DNA of 61,370 nucleotides from Gammaproteobacteria bacterium (GTDB lineage: Bacteria; Pseudomonadota; Gammaproteobacteria; Xanthomonadales; Wenzhouxiangellaceae). Where the stretch lies: the NCBI GenBank assembly GCA_003567685.1, contig PWYW01000011.1:1-61370 (forward strand). Direction: 5' to 3'. A program made the position numbers and the translations under genes. How positions within the stretch are numbered: the first letter of the stretch is position 1; every line of letters starts with the position of its first letter. The notes beneath the pieces are model-generated. The model did not search any database and was not told the DNA's origin. It saw only the letters and a list, made by a program, of their open reading frames with translations. Of the stretch, positions 43,864 through 53,255 are shown piece by piece.

Positions 43864-45411
43864 ATGCCCCAGCTTTTTCGCCTGGCCAGTGGCCACCCTG
43901 AAACCAGCCGTGCGGCTGAAGCGATTCTGCAAGCCGATGGCAATGCGGCCGATGCCGCCATTGCCGGAGCCCTGGCAGCCAGCGTGGCTGAACCACTGCT
44001 GTGTTCCCTGGGGGGCGGCGCGCACGGGCTGATCCAGCGCGAGGGTCGGGCGCCGGTGGCGCTTGATGCCTTTGCCCAGACTCCCCGGCAGCGCCAGCCG
44101 GGCGAACTGGATTTTTTCCCCATCCTTGGCAACTTCGGCACGGATGTGCAGGAATTTCATGTCGGCATGGCCTCCATTGCCACGCCCGGCGTCATTGCCG
44201 GTCTGTTTGCCCTGCACGAACGCTTCGGGCGCACGCCATGGCCGGTGCTGGTTCAGCCGGCTGTTCGCCTGGCGCGACAAGGCGTCCGCCTGAATCCGAC
44301 CCAGGCCTTTGCCAACCGCATCCTCGAACCGATTGTTCGCAGCACAGCCGAGTGCGCCGCCTTTTTCGGCCTGGCTCAGCGTGATGACCGCTTGCCGCCG
44401 GAAGGCAGCCTGCGCTGCAGCCCGGCCCAGGCCGATTTCATCGAGGCGCTGGCCAGCGAGGGCCCGGCACTTTTCTACCAGGGCGAGCCCGCCCGTCACC
44501 TGGCAGAGGCCTGCATGCAGCGCGGCGGTCATCTGAGGCTGAAAGATCTGTCTGGCTACCGGCCACGCTGGCGCCGGCCTTTGCGCTGGCAATACCGGAG
44601 CGCCACGCTGTGGTCAACACCTCCGCCGGCGTTCGGCGGCATGATGCTCAGCCTGGCCTGCCAGCGTCTCGAGCATCATCTGGTGCCCGGCATACCGGTC
44701 GACTCACCGGACTTTCTTGCCGCATTGTGCCAGGCCATGGAAGAGTCCGAAAGCTTGCGCAGCCAGCTTGAGCAAAGCGAGCTTCTGGCTTCGGAATCCG
44801 CCCTGCGCGCCGCTTTCCGGGGGCTTGACCTGTCCACCCGAATCAGCCAGCGCGGCACCACCCACATCAGCATTGATGACGGCAAGGGGATGTCGGTTGC
44901 GCTGACGCTTTCCAATGGAGAAGCGTCCGGTTACGTGCTGCCGGGTACCGGCATCTTGCTGAACAATATGCTTGGCGAAGAGGACATCAATCGAGGCGGC
45001 TTCCATGCCTGGCCCAGGAACCGCCGACTGGCCTCGATGATGGCACCCACCTTCGTTCAACAGGGCCGTCAACGATGGATTCTGGGCAGCGGCGGCTCGA
45101 ACCGAATCCGTACAGCCCTGGCCCAGGTCATCAGCCGGCTGGTGGATTTCCGGCAGCCGCTGGCGCGCGCAGTCGAGGCGCCACGCGCCCACCTCGAACG
45201 CGGTTTGCTGTCGATTGAAATGCCAGCCGGTGAGTGGCCAGCGGCAAGTCGCGACTGGCTGTTCCGGCATCACCACGATGCCCGTTGCTGGCCTGAACGG
45301 AACATGTACTTTGGTGGCGTGCAGGCCGTGGGCCCGGGCGATGCCGTAGCCGATTCGCGTCGCGATGGCTTGGCACTGGATGGCCAGAAATCCCGCCAGG
45401 GCCCGACATGA
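43864..45411 (+). CDS. gamma-glutamyltransferase family protein
   Basis: A 515-residue Ntn hydrolase of the gamma-glutamyltranspeptidase family, cleaving gamma-glutamyl bonds such as in glutathione. The start of the large subunit is recognisable as LASGHPETSRAAEAILQADG with DAAIAGALAASVAEP and SLGGG. The autocleavage site and nucleophile are RGTTHISIDDG, with Thr332 (first T of TTH). The small subunit keeps PGTGILLNNMLG and GSGGSNRI. No signal peptide precedes the fold, so the enzyme would be cytosolic, unlike secreted E. coli Ggt. The ATG at 43864 lacks a good ribosome-binding site. Substrate is unknown. Confidence 0.85.
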   Translation: MPQLFRLASGHPETSRAAEAILQADGNAADAAIAGALAASVAEPLLCSLGGGAHGLIQREGRAPVALDAFAQTPRQRQPGELDFFPILGNFGTDVQEFHVGMASIATPGVIAGLFALHERFGRTPWPVLVQPAVRLARQGVRLNPTQAFANRILEPIVRSTAECAAFFGLAQRDDRLPPEGSLRCSPAQADFIEALASEGPALFYQGEPARHLAEACMQRGGHLRLKDLSGYRPRWRRPLRWQYRSATLWSTPPPAFGGMMLSLACQRLEHHLVPGIPVDSPDFLAALCQAMEESESLRSQLEQSELLASESALRAAFRGLDLSTRISQRGTTHISIDDGKGMSVALTLSNGEASGYVLPGTGILLNNMLGEEDINRGGFHAWPRNRRLASMMAPTFVQQGRQRWILGSGGSNRIRTALAQVISRLVDFRQPLARAVEAPRAHLERGLLSIEMPAGEWPAASRDWLFRHHHDARCWPERNMYFGGVQAVGPGDAVADSRRDGLALDGQKSRQGPT

Positions 45412-45413
45412 TC

Positions 45414-45442
45414 TTGACGGCACCGTTGTCTACTAAGGTAAT
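45414..45442 (+). promoter_or_regulatory. putative promoter of the small lipoprotein gene
   Basis: TTGACG (45414-45419), a 17-base spacer and GGTAAT (45437-45442) give 5 of 6 and 4 of 6 consensus matches. Transcription would start near 45449, 23 bases before the ATG. The box lies directly after the stop of the preceding gene, so the lipoprotein gene has its own promoter. Confidence 0.6.
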
Positions 45443-45471
45443 GTCAGTCATACGAAAGTGTGGAGAACGCC

Positions 45472-45744
45472 ATGAAACGACTGCTGATCTCAAGCCTTGT
45501 CGCACTGCTTGGCTTTGCGTTGACCGGTTGCGCCAGCACCCGAACGGCCGGCGATGCGACCGAAACACGCCAGGCCAGCCAGCGCAGTGAAATCGACTAT
45601 CGGTACGTCAATCGCGTGAACCGGCAGGCACAACGCCAGGGCACTCGCGTTCAGTGGGTCAACCCACCGAGGCGGGTACAGACTCCCAGCCTGGAGTTCA
45701 ACATAACGACATCCGAACCGGAATCCGAGCGCGACCCGAAGTGA
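45472..45744 (+). CDS. small lipoprotein of unknown function
   Basis: A 90-residue lipoprotein. The signal peptide KRLLISSLVALLGFALTGC ends in the lipobox LTGC, with the lipidated cysteine near residue 19. The mature part has a basic middle (YVNRVNRQAQRQGTRVQWV) and an acidic C-terminus. The Ala-Ser at the +2 position predicts outer-membrane sorting. The ATG at 45472 follows GTGGAG, which is why the in-frame GTG at 45460 is not used. No homologue recognised; the arginine-rich VQWVNPPRR stretch is its most distinctive part. Confidence 0.8.
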   Translation: MKRLLISSLVALLGFALTGCASTRTAGDATETRQASQRSEIDYRYVNRVNRQAQRQGTRVQWVNPPRRVQTPSLEFNITTSEPESERDPK

Positions 45745-45765
45745 TCCAGGTTATCGCCTGATCAC
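45741..45765. terminator. hairpin between lipoprotein gene and priA
   Basis: GTGAT plus CAGG (45741-45750) pairs with CCTGATCAC (45757-45765) with one bulged C. It overlaps both converging stop codons. There is no T-run, so a terminator role is only suggested by location. Confidence 0.35.
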
Positions 45766-47915
45766 AACTCGATCGGGTCCATATCCAGATGCCAGCGAGC
45801 CCTGCGCGCGCTTGGCAGATTGGCCAGCGTGGGCACGACATCGGCCAGCCGATTGACCAGTCGCGCTCGTCCGTCGGCCTGCAACCAGCACTGGAATCGC
45901 CAGTAACCGGCCCGCCGGCTCATGATGGCAGGGATAGGCCCGATGGCCTCGATCCCCGGTGCGCGAATGGCCAAGGCCGCTTCCCTGAGAAACGTTTCGG
46001 CATCGCCGGGCCGGTGGGATTCGGCCCGCAACAATGCCAGGGGGCCGGCCGGCGGCAGGCGGGTCTGATGACGCTCTTTCAGCAAGCGATCGGCAAATTG
46101 CAGATAGTCGGCCCGCAACAACTCACTCAGCAGCGGATGTTCCGGGTTGCGCGTCTGAAGCAGAAACTCTCCCTGCAAATCACCGCGACCGGCCCTTCCG
46201 GCCACTTGGTAAACGGCCTGGCCCAGGCGCTCCGGGGCGCGAAAATCGCCACTGAACAGTGCCTGGTCGACATCGAGCACCACGGCCAGGGTCACCCCAG
46301 GCAAATGGTGTCCCTTGGCCAGCATTTGGGTCCCGACCAGGATGCAGGGCCCTCCTGATCGAACCCGGTCGAGCAGTTCGTCAAAATCATGCCGGCCGGT
46401 CATGACGTCGCGATCAGCCCGAAAGACCGGGAATCCGTCGAAGCGCCGCGCCAGAGTCTCTTCCAATTGCTCGGTCCCGGCACCGAGGGCGCTCAGGCGG
46501 GGTGAACCGCATTCGGGGCAGCGACGGGGTTGGGGGCGGCTGGCGCCGCAGTGGTGACACTGCAGGCGCGACGGATGTTGATGCCAGGTCATGTGTGCAT
46601 CGCAGCGGTGGCAATCGGCCTGCCAGCCGCAGCTATCGCACATCAGCACCGGCGCATAACCACGCCGGTTGCGATAAACCAGCACCTGACCACCGGCCTT
46701 CAAATGGCGCTCGATAGCGGTGATTGCCCGGGCATCGAGGGCTTCGGACTGGCCACGCTGGTCCAGCACCTGCCAGCGAGGCTGGCGCGCACCACCTGCG
46801 CGCTGGGTCAGCTTGAGCAGCTGGTAACGTCCTTGGTCGACATTATTCAGGCTCTCCAGCGACGGCGTGGCCGAGCCCAGCAACACGGGCACATCCAGCA
46901 TGCGCGCGCGCAAAACCGCAATATCTCGTCCCTGGTAGCGTGCACCCTCCTGCTGCTTGAACGACGCATCGTGCTCCTCGTCGATGACGATCAGGCCGGG
47001 CCGCCGCAGCGGCATGAACACGGCCGAGCGGGTACCCACGATGACCTCTGCCCGACCCTCACGCGCAGCGTGCCAGCAAGCCAGCCGCTCACCTTCGCTC
47101 AAGCCTGAATGGTAGGTCCAGGCGCGACGCCCCAGGCGCGCCTCAATGCGGCGGACCAGCTGGGCCGTCAGGCCAATTTCCGGAATCAGAATCAGGATCT
47201 GGCGTTGCCGGCTCAGCAAGCGGCGCGCCGCCTGCAGGTAAACCTCGGTTTTGCCGCTGCCGGTCACCCCGGCCAGCAGCAGGGCAACGAAACCGTGCCG
47301 GGCTCTCAGCACGGCGGCCAGGGCAGTTCGTTGCTCCTCGTTAAGCGCCGGCCCTTGCTGAACGGGGCGATGTTCTGGTGGATCGACCGCCTCGATGAAT
47401 TGCAATTTCATCATCGTCGCAAGCAGCCCGGGACGCACCCCCTGGTCGACCAAAGCCTGGCGGGGCGTTGGGCCACTTTGCAGCAGGGATCGAACCTGGT
47501 CGCGGGCTGGGGCCCGACTGAAATCCGCCTTGTGCCCCGTCTCGGTCAGTGCCAGGCCAGTTGGCGAAGGCGCCCGAAAGGGCTGGGCCCGCCGAAGCGC
47601 ACCCGGGAGCAGCAGGTTGACGGCCTCACCCGGCGGAAACTGGTAATACGTCCGCGCCCACTCGACAACCGCATGCAAGTGATCGTCGATCAAGCCGACA
47701 TCCAGGACCTGTTCCATGGATTTCAGCCGCGAGTGCTCGAGATCGGCATCGGCCTTGCCCCAGACCAGGCCGATCAGCTTGCGCCGGCCAAAGGGCACCA
47801 GCACGCGACTGCCTGCCGGGGGGGCGGGTTCGCCCGGAGGTGGCAGGTAATCAAAGCGCCGCCAAAGCGGCGCAGGAATGGCAACGCTAACCGCCGCGGG
47901 CTCCCTGGCGGCCAT
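45762..47915 (-). CDS. priA: primosomal protein N' (PriA helicase)
   Basis: Reloads the replisome at repaired or stalled forks. The 717-residue protein has the N-terminal DNA-binding domain (SVAIPAPLWRRFDYLPP), the Walker A loop AGVTGSGKTEVYLQAAR (about 217-233) and the DEEH box VIDEEHDASFKQ. It also has the eight-cysteine zinc region (CDSCGWQADCHRC, CHHCGASRP, CPECGSPR; about 425-470) and the helicase VI motif VAGRAGRGDLQGE. The start is the ATG at 47915; a GTG three bases before it is possible. It converges with the lipoprotein gene. Confidence 0.96.
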   Translation of the reverse strand: MAAREPAAVSVAIPAPLWRRFDYLPPPGEPAPPAGSRVLVPFGRRKLIGLVWGKADADLEHSRLKSMEQVLDVGLIDDHLHAVVEWARTYYQFPPGEAVNLLLPGALRRAQPFRAPSPTGLALTETGHKADFSRAPARDQVRSLLQSGPTPRQALVDQGVRPGLLATMMKLQFIEAVDPPEHRPVQQGPALNEEQRTALAAVLRARHGFVALLLAGVTGSGKTEVYLQAARRLLSRQRQILILIPEIGLTAQLVRRIEARLGRRAWTYHSGLSEGERLACWHAAREGRAEVIVGTRSAVFMPLRRPGLIVIDEEHDASFKQQEGARYQGRDIAVLRARMLDVPVLLGSATPSLESLNNVDQGRYQLLKLTQRAGGARQPRWQVLDQRGQSEALDARAITAIERHLKAGGQVLVYRNRRGYAPVLMCDSCGWQADCHRCDAHMTWHQHPSRLQCHHCGASRPQPRRCPECGSPRLSALGAGTEQLEETLARRFDGFPVFRADRDVMTGRHDFDELLDRVRSGGPCILVGTQMLAKGHHLPGVTLAVVLDVDQALFSGDFRAPERLGQAVYQVAGRAGRGDLQGEFLLQTRNPEHPLLSELLRADYLQFADRLLKERHQTRLPPAGPLALLRAESHRPGDAETFLREAALAIRAPGIEAIGPIPAIMSRRAGYWRFQCWLQADGRARLVNRLADVVPTLANLPSARRARWHLDMDPIEL

Positions 47916-47948
47916 CACTCAGACCGTTTGCATCATGGATCGCCGGCG

Positions 47949-50090
47949 TCAGAGATCCAGACCAACCGCGCTTTCAAGATCGCCGCGATGGGCAAGGCGC
48001 TGGGTGTCGCGGTCAAGATCCATCAAGTCGACCAGGATGCGGGCGGTCTCGAACAGGAACAGGTCACGCTCATCCTCTTCGGTCGCCTCATCATCGTCGT
48101 CGCTGCTGGCCTCACCGTTCAATACATCGGCAAGATCAGCAGCCGGATGGCCGAACCGTGCCGCGCGTCGGGCCTCGGCCGCTTCCATCTCTTCACGCCG
48201 AAGCTCAAGGTTCAGAGACACCGTCGTGCGCTCGGATTCGCGCTCCCAATCGGCCATGTCTTCAAGCAGTCGGATCAACTCCTCGTCCTGGGTGAGACGC
48301 TGCTCGTGCCGTTCCCGCGCTTCAACGATCAAATCCGTCAGGTCGGCTACCGGCAGGAAATCCGTGGGGTCAATCTCGCCCCAGGGCAAGGCGAACTCGA
48401 GAGCGCTCTCGCCAAAGTCTGCCGGGTCACCCGGCGTCGGCAGGATGATGTCCGGCACCACCCCCTTCGACTGCGTCGAACCACCGGCAATGCGATAGAA
48501 CTGGGCCATGGTCAGGCGCACCTGGCCAAGGCGGGAATTCTCGCTGCGGGAAAACTCGTCAAGATCAATCAGGTTCTGAACGGTGCCCTTGCCGAAAGTG
48601 GTCTCGCCGACAACCACGCCACGACCGTAGTCCTGGATGGCGGCAGCAAAAATTTCCGAAGCCGAGGCACTGCGGCGATCCACCAACACGGCAAGCGGAC
48701 CATCCCAGGCCATCCCCGGCTCTCGATCTCGCTCCAGCGACACGCGACCGCGAGAATCACGCACCTGCACCACCGGACCCTCGTCAATGAACAAGCCGGT
48801 CATGGTGGTGGCTTCGACCAGCGCGCCGCCGCCGTTGCCGCGCAGGTCGACGACCAGACCGTCGATGCCTTCTTCCTTCAGCTCGTTGATCAGGCGACGG
48901 GTGTCACGGGTACTCGATCGGTAGTTGGGCTCATTCCGGGCACGGCCCTGGAAATCGACATAGAACACCGGAACCGATACGACGCCGATGCGACGGACGT
49001 CCGAACCATCGGGCACTTCGATAATTTCGCTACTGGCAGCCTGTTCCTCCAGCCGTACCTGGTCACGAACAATATCGATTTCACGAGTTGGTCCGCTCAA
49101 GCCGGTTTCGGCCGGCAGGACCTGCAAACGCACCACGGTTTCGCGCTCGCCACGGATAAGCGCGACCACGTCGTCCAGCCGCCAGCCGATCACTTCGACC
49201 ATCTCGTCATCACCCTGGGCAACACCCACCACCCGGTCGCCCGGCTGAAGACGGCCATCCAGATCGGCCGGGCCACCGGGGACGATCTCCATGATGGTGG
49301 TGTACTCGGAATCGCGCTGCAGCATGGCACCAATGCCGTCGAGCGACAGGCGCATGGAAATTTCGAAATTGTCAACGCTGCGCGGCGACATATAGGCCGA
49401 ATGCGGCTCGATCGAGCGCGCATAGGCGTTCATGAAAAACTGGAAGACGTCTTCGCTATTGAACTCCCGGATGCGCCGATACAGGTTGGCGTAACGGTCG
49501 GTCAGCGTCTCACGGATCTGTTCTTCGTCCTGGTCGGCGAGTTTGAGCAGCAGCCAATCGTTCTTGACCCGCTTGCGCCAGATATCATTCAGCGCCTCAC
49601 GGTTCGGCGCCCAGTCTGCCTCGCGACGGTCGAACTCGAATTCTTCATCAGTCGTGAAGTCAAAGCCGTCGTGAAGCAAGCCGATCGCAAACTCGGTGCG
49701 CTCGCCCACCCGGCGCAGGTAGCGGTTGAAGATATCGAAGGCCGGGTCCAGATCGGCCGCGGTCAGTGCGTCGTGCAAGTGATCGCGATACCGTTCCATC
49801 TCGGCGATGTCATTGGCATCGAAATAAAGGCGGTTCCCATCCAGCACCCGCAGGTACTGGGTGAACATCCGATCGGACAGATCGTCGATCTGTTCCTTGC
49901 TGTGATAGTGATAGCTGCCGATGAAACGGGTCGCCAGGCGGCTGGCAAAAAAGTGTTCTGTTTTTGGCGCCAGGCGTTGCGTGTCCGGCTCGACGATGTT
50001 GGCCTGCGTCGGGCCAAACAAGAGGGCGAACGGCGTCAGAACAACGGCGAACAAAAGGGCGATAGCGGTTCTTGACGTTGGCTTTTTCAT
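47949..50090 (-). CDS. prc: carboxy-terminal processing (tail-specific) protease
   Basis: A periplasmic S41 protease that trims C-termini and controls peptidoglycan hydrolases. The 713-residue protein starts with a signal segment (residues about 8-30). A helical N-terminal domain and a PDZ domain around SLDGIGAMLQRDSEYTTIMEIVPGGPA follow. The catalytic Ser476 (middle S of SASASEIFAAAIQDYG) and Lys501 (TTFGKGTVQ) are spaced exactly as in E. coli Prc. An acidic stretch, SSDDDDEATEEDERD, precedes the C-terminus. It is 30 bases from priA and 54 from lipB. Its place at the end of the cell-wall cluster fits a role in regulating wall hydrolases such as MltB-type enzymes. Confidence 0.94.
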   Translation of the reverse strand: MKKPTSRTAIALLFAVVLTPFALLFGPTQANIVEPDTQRLAPKTEHFFASRLATRFIGSYHYHSKEQIDDLSDRMFTQYLRVLDGNRLYFDANDIAEMERYRDHLHDALTAADLDPAFDIFNRYLRRVGERTEFAIGLLHDGFDFTTDEEFEFDRREADWAPNREALNDIWRKRVKNDWLLLKLADQDEEQIRETLTDRYANLYRRIREFNSEDVFQFFMNAYARSIEPHSAYMSPRSVDNFEISMRLSLDGIGAMLQRDSEYTTIMEIVPGGPADLDGRLQPGDRVVGVAQGDDEMVEVIGWRLDDVVALIRGERETVVRLQVLPAETGLSGPTREIDIVRDQVRLEEQAASSEIIEVPDGSDVRRIGVVSVPVFYVDFQGRARNEPNYRSSTRDTRRLINELKEEGIDGLVVDLRGNGGGALVEATTMTGLFIDEGPVVQVRDSRGRVSLERDREPGMAWDGPLAVLVDRRSASASEIFAAAIQDYGRGVVVGETTFGKGTVQNLIDLDEFSRSENSRLGQVRLTMAQFYRIAGGSTQSKGVVPDIILPTPGDPADFGESALEFALPWGEIDPTDFLPVADLTDLIVEARERHEQRLTQDEELIRLLEDMADWERESERTTVSLNLELRREEMEAAEARRAARFGHPAADLADVLNGEASSDDDDEATEEDERDLFLFETARILVDLMDLDRDTQRLAHRGDLESAVGLDL

Positions 50091-50144
50091 GATGGCTATG
50101 ACCAGCCTTGGCGGCATTGGTTTGATCGAGTATTGCCTGAGTGC

Positions 50145-50888
50145 TCAAACCCTCTGTTCATTCAGGCGCGACAGCGCTGACGGGGCAGTATCTTCAGACT
50201 TTTCCGCATGGTAGCCCAACAGGGTGCAAATTGCTGTCGTCAGAATTTCAGCCGTTTCCTGCCAGGTAGTGCCCGGTCGGTGGTCGACCACCCGGGTCAT
50301 GGCCAGCCCGGCATAGCCACAGGGATTGATCAGATCAAACGGCGCAAGGTCCACATCGACGTTGAAGGCCAGGCCGTGATAACTGCGCTGATGACGGATT
50401 TTCAGGCCAATCGACCCGATTTTGGCCGCGCCCACGTACACGCCGGGGGCGCCGTCGCGCCGGCAGGATTCAATGCCCCAGGCGGCCAGCACGTCAATCA
50501 TCGCTTGCTCGAGACGATCGACCAGGCAACGCACGCCCAGGCCACTGCGCTTGAGGTCAAGCAGCGGATAGGCCACCACCTGGCCCGGGCCGTGATACGT
50601 GACCTGGCCGCCACGATCAGTCTGAACGACCGGGATACGACCGGGATTCAGCAGGTGTTCGGGCTTGCCTGCCAGCCCCTGGGTAAAGACCGGCGGATGC
50701 TCGACCAGCCATAGCTCGTCTGCGGTGTCCGGCGTGCGCTGGTCGGTGAAATCACGCATGGCCTGCCAGACCGGCTCGTAATCGCGGCGCCCGAGGTAGC
50801 GCACGCGCAAGGGCTTGTTGTCGCCATCGGCCTCGGTGGCGGGAACACCCTGAGTGCAGACAGTGCCGGCCTCGGTCGATTCGCTCAA
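50145..50888 (-). CDS. lipB: lipoyl(octanoyl) transferase
   Basis: Transfers octanoyl groups from acyl carrier protein to the lipoyl domains of oxo-acid dehydrogenases. The 247-residue protein contains [20 protein letters not shown] (about 100-119). The lysine is in [14 protein letters not shown] and the catalytic cysteine in INPCGYAGL, the pair known from LipB. The start is taken as the TTG at 50888 that overlaps the YbeD-gene stop (TTGA), because no ATG occurs before the conserved region; a later GTG is possible. LipA is not found next to it. Confidence 0.93.
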   Translation of the reverse strand: MSESTEAGTVCTQGVPATEADGDNKPLRVRYLGRRDYEPVWQAMRDFTDQRTPDTADELWLVEHPPVFTQGLAGKPEHLLNPGRIPVVQTDRGGQVTYHGPGQVVAYPLLDLKRSGLGVRCLVDRLEQAMIDVLAAWGIESCRRDGAPGVYVGAAKIGSIGLKIRHQRSYHGLAFNVDVDLAPFDLINPCGYAGLAMTRVVDHRPGTTWQETAEILTTAICTLLGYHAEKSEDTAPSALSRLNEQRV

Positions 50889-51160
50889 AGCGTCATCACC
50901 ACGACATCGAGGGCTCGCAATTCGGTATACAGCCCCTCCAGGTGCTCGCGCGACTGCGCATGCACCGTCACGGTGATGCTTTCGAAACGCCCGTTCCGGC
51001 TGGGACGAACACGCACGTCGTCGCGATGATTGAAATCGCTGTGGCGGGCAACAGTCGTCAGCACCGTCGTCCGCGCCTCGGCACCGGCCCGAACCATGGC
51101 CTTGACCGGATAGCTGCACGGAAAAGTCAGCCCTTGTTGATCGGTATCCTGGGTACTCAT
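50885..51160 (-). CDS. ybeD: YbeD/DUF493 family protein
   Basis: A 91-residue YbeD-like protein with a small ACT-like alpha-beta fold. The ending [20 protein letters not shown] with VVVMTL is typical of the family. Its role is unclear; it accompanies lipB in many Gammaproteobacteria and a link to lipoate metabolism has been suggested from context only. The ATG at 51160 gives a length close to E. coli YbeD (87). It couples to lipB by TTGA overlap and follows dacA by 17 bases. Confidence 0.9.
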   Translation of the reverse strand: MSTQDTDQQGLTFPCSYPVKAMVRAGAEARTTVLTTVARHSDFNHRDDVRVRPSRNGRFESITVTVHAQSREHLEGLYTELRALDVVVMTL

Positions 51161-51177
51161 AGCAATGATCTGCGGAC

Positions 51178-52386
51178 TCAATTGCTGCCGAACAAGCCCC
51201 CGAACCAAAGACGGACACTGTCAGCACTGCGACCGAAGAAACCGGCCTGGTCGATTGCCTGGTGGGTGACCAGATCGCGGGCAGCGACGGTTTCCCCGTC
51301 GAGACGAATGGCCAACTGACCCACGCGCTGGCCGGATTCCAACGGGGCTTCCAGGGTACTGTCCAGCATGACTTCGGCCTGGAGGGCATCATAACGGCCG
51401 CGAGGAATGGTAACGAACAGAGGCTCGACCAGCCCAAGGCCAACCTCGTCGTCACGGCCTTTCCAGACCCGCTCGCGACGCAATTCTTCCCCGGCGTCGT
51501 ACAACTGGTAGGTCTCGAAGAAGCGGAAACCATAGTTCAACAGGGCCTGGCTGGCAGTGGCGCGTGCTTCTTCGCTATCGGTACCCATGACGACGCTGAT
51601 CAGGCGCATGCCGTCCCGGCTGGCCGAGGTCACCAGGCAGTAACCAGCAGAACTGGTGTGCCCGGTTTTCAGACCATCCACGGAAGGATCACGCCACAGC
51701 AAACGGTTGCGGTTGTGCTGGCGGATATCGGCATAAGTGAACTCACGTTCGGAATACCAGCTGTAAAACTCCGGAAAATCGTTGATGATGGCCGCCGCCA
51801 GCAAGGCAGAATCCCGGGCGGAGGTAAACTGGTCGGGATCCGGCAGGCCGGTGGAATTGACGTAATTGGTGTTGACCATGCCCAGGGCCTGGGCCTGCTG
51901 GTTCATCATCGAGGCAAAGACAGCCTCGCTGCCGCCCAGATGCTCGGCAATGGCCACGCTGGCATCGTTGCCCGACTGGATGATGACCCCGCGTAACAAG
52001 TCTTCCACGCTCACCCGCGAACCCACCTCGACGAACATCCGCGAACCCTGCGTGCGCCAGGCAGTCTCCGAAATGGTCACCTGATCGTCCAGCGACAAAT
52101 TGCCACGGGCGATTTCACTGAACGCCACGTAGGAGGTCATCAGCTTGGTAATGCTGGCTGGCTCGACTCGGCTGTCGGGCTCGCGCTCGGCCAGGACATG
52201 GCCAGAGTGAAAGTCGACCAGAATGAAACTCGTGGCCCCTACCGATGGCGCTGCCGGCACAGGTATCTGGGCCTGGGGTGCGGGAACCTGGGCCTGCAAC
52301 CCTGAAAAGAGGCCGAAGAGAGCCAGCAGGCTGACCAGGAGAAACGCCGGCAGGCGCGTTCGAATCGGTAAGTGTTTCATCAGCAT
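51178..52386 (-). CDS. dacA: D-alanyl-D-alanine carboxypeptidase (PBP5/6 type)
   Basis: Removes the terminal D-Ala from peptidoglycan pentapeptides in the periplasm. The 402-residue protein has a signal peptide (about 1-32). The penicillin-binding motifs are SITK (78-81), SGN (138-140) and KTG (240-242), with the extended [17 protein letters not shown]-terminal PBP5 beta domain follows, and the end, [15 protein letters not shown], looks like an amphipathic membrane anchor. All catalytic residues are present. It lies between rlpA and the YbeD gene as in E. coli. Confidence 0.95.
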   Translation of the reverse strand: MLMKHLPIRTRLPAFLLVSLLALFGLFSGLQAQVPAPQAQIPVPAAPSVGATSFILVDFHSGHVLAEREPDSRVEPASITKLMTSYVAFSEIARGNLSLDDQVTISETAWRTQGSRMFVEVGSRVSVEDLLRGVIIQSGNDASVAIAEHLGGSEAVFASMMNQQAQALGMVNTNYVNSTGLPDPDQFTSARDSALLAAAIINDFPEFYSWYSEREFTYADIRQHNRNRLLWRDPSVDGLKTGHTSSAGYCLVTSASRDGMRLISVVMGTDSEEARATASQALLNYGFRFFETYQLYDAGEELRRERVWKGRDDEVGLGLVEPLFVTIPRGRYDALQAEVMLDSTLEAPLESGQRVGQLAIRLDGETVAARDLVTHQAIDQAGFFGRSADSVRLWFGGLFGSN

Positions 52387-52424
52387 GAAAATCAGGACTA
52401 TCCGTCAGTAGACAAGGTTTGAAA

Positions 52425-53255
52425 TCAAGGGTACACGTAACGCGGCTTGCCAAAACCCAGGTCGTAGATTTGTTCGACCAGGTCCATGGCGCGCTCTGCC
52501 GCATCCAGTGGCCCCACCTGCACGCGCCAGATGGTGCCGTTGGCGGTGCGGGCGCGCTCGGTCTTGAGCGGCCCGACGCCCGAGGCGCGAAGCCGGGCTT
52601 TCAGGGCATCGGCCCGGGCACGCTCGCCAAACGCGGCCACCTGCAATGAAACCGGCAAACGCGCCGGGCTATGGGCCAGGCGAGGCGGTTCATCAAAAGT
52701 AATGGCACGCACTTCGACCGGGCCGGTACCCGCCTGGTCGATGCCCAGCTTGACCGCGGCTGCCCAGGAAAGATCAATGATCCGGTCGGGGTGAAACGGC
52801 CCGCGATCATTGATGCGAACAATGATCGAACGGCCGTTCTCAAGATGGCGGACCTCGGCATACGTGGGCAAAGGCAGCGAGCGATGGGCGGCCGTGAGCT
52901 GGTGCATGTCGTAAGGCTCGCCGGATGACGTTGCGCGACCATGGAACTTGGTGCCGTACCACGATGCAATTCCCTGCTCGAGATAACCCTCGGCACTGTC
53001 CTTGACGTGGTATGTGATGCCAAACACCTCATAGGGCGAATGGTTCCCGTACGGACTGCGCGGCTCCGGGCGGGGATGAATGGGCTGGATACGAGCCGGA
53101 TCGAAGCGCTCGCTGGGCGGGCCATCCTGCTGGCGCTGCTGTTCACCCGGCGAGGGTCTGTCCGACGGGATCTGCCCAGGCAAGGTTTCCCGGGATTCAC
53201 GCGCGCAGGCAGCCAGCAAAAGTGCCAGCAGCAGCAACAGGATGACGCGACTCAT
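52425..53255 (-). CDS. rlpA: rare lipoprotein A (septal wall-binding/transglycosylase)
   Basis: An outer-membrane lipoprotein with a double-psi beta-barrel that in Pseudomonas acts as a lytic transglycosylase on denuded glycan strands. The 276-residue protein has a lipobox LLLAAC (cysteine at residue 17) and a Pro-rich linker. The barrel domain begins at QGIASWYGTKFHGRATSSGE (about 95-114) and contains VRINDRGPFHPDRIIDLS. A C-terminal SPOR domain (about 200-272) targets septal peptidoglycan. The ATG overlaps the mltB stop (TGATG). Confidence 0.94.
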   Translation of the reverse strand: MSRVILLLLLALLLAACARESRETLPGQIPSDRPSPGEQQRQQDGPPSERFDPARIQPIHPRPEPRSPYGNHSPYEVFGITYHVKDSAEGYLEQGIASWYGTKFHGRATSSGEPYDMHQLTAAHRSLPLPTYAEVRHLENGRSIIVRINDRGPFHPDRIIDLSWAAAVKLGIDQAGTGPVEVRAITFDEPPRLAHSPARLPVSLQVAAFGERARADALKARLRASGVGPLKTERARTANGTIWRVQVGPLDAAERAMDLVEQIYDLGFGKPRYVYP

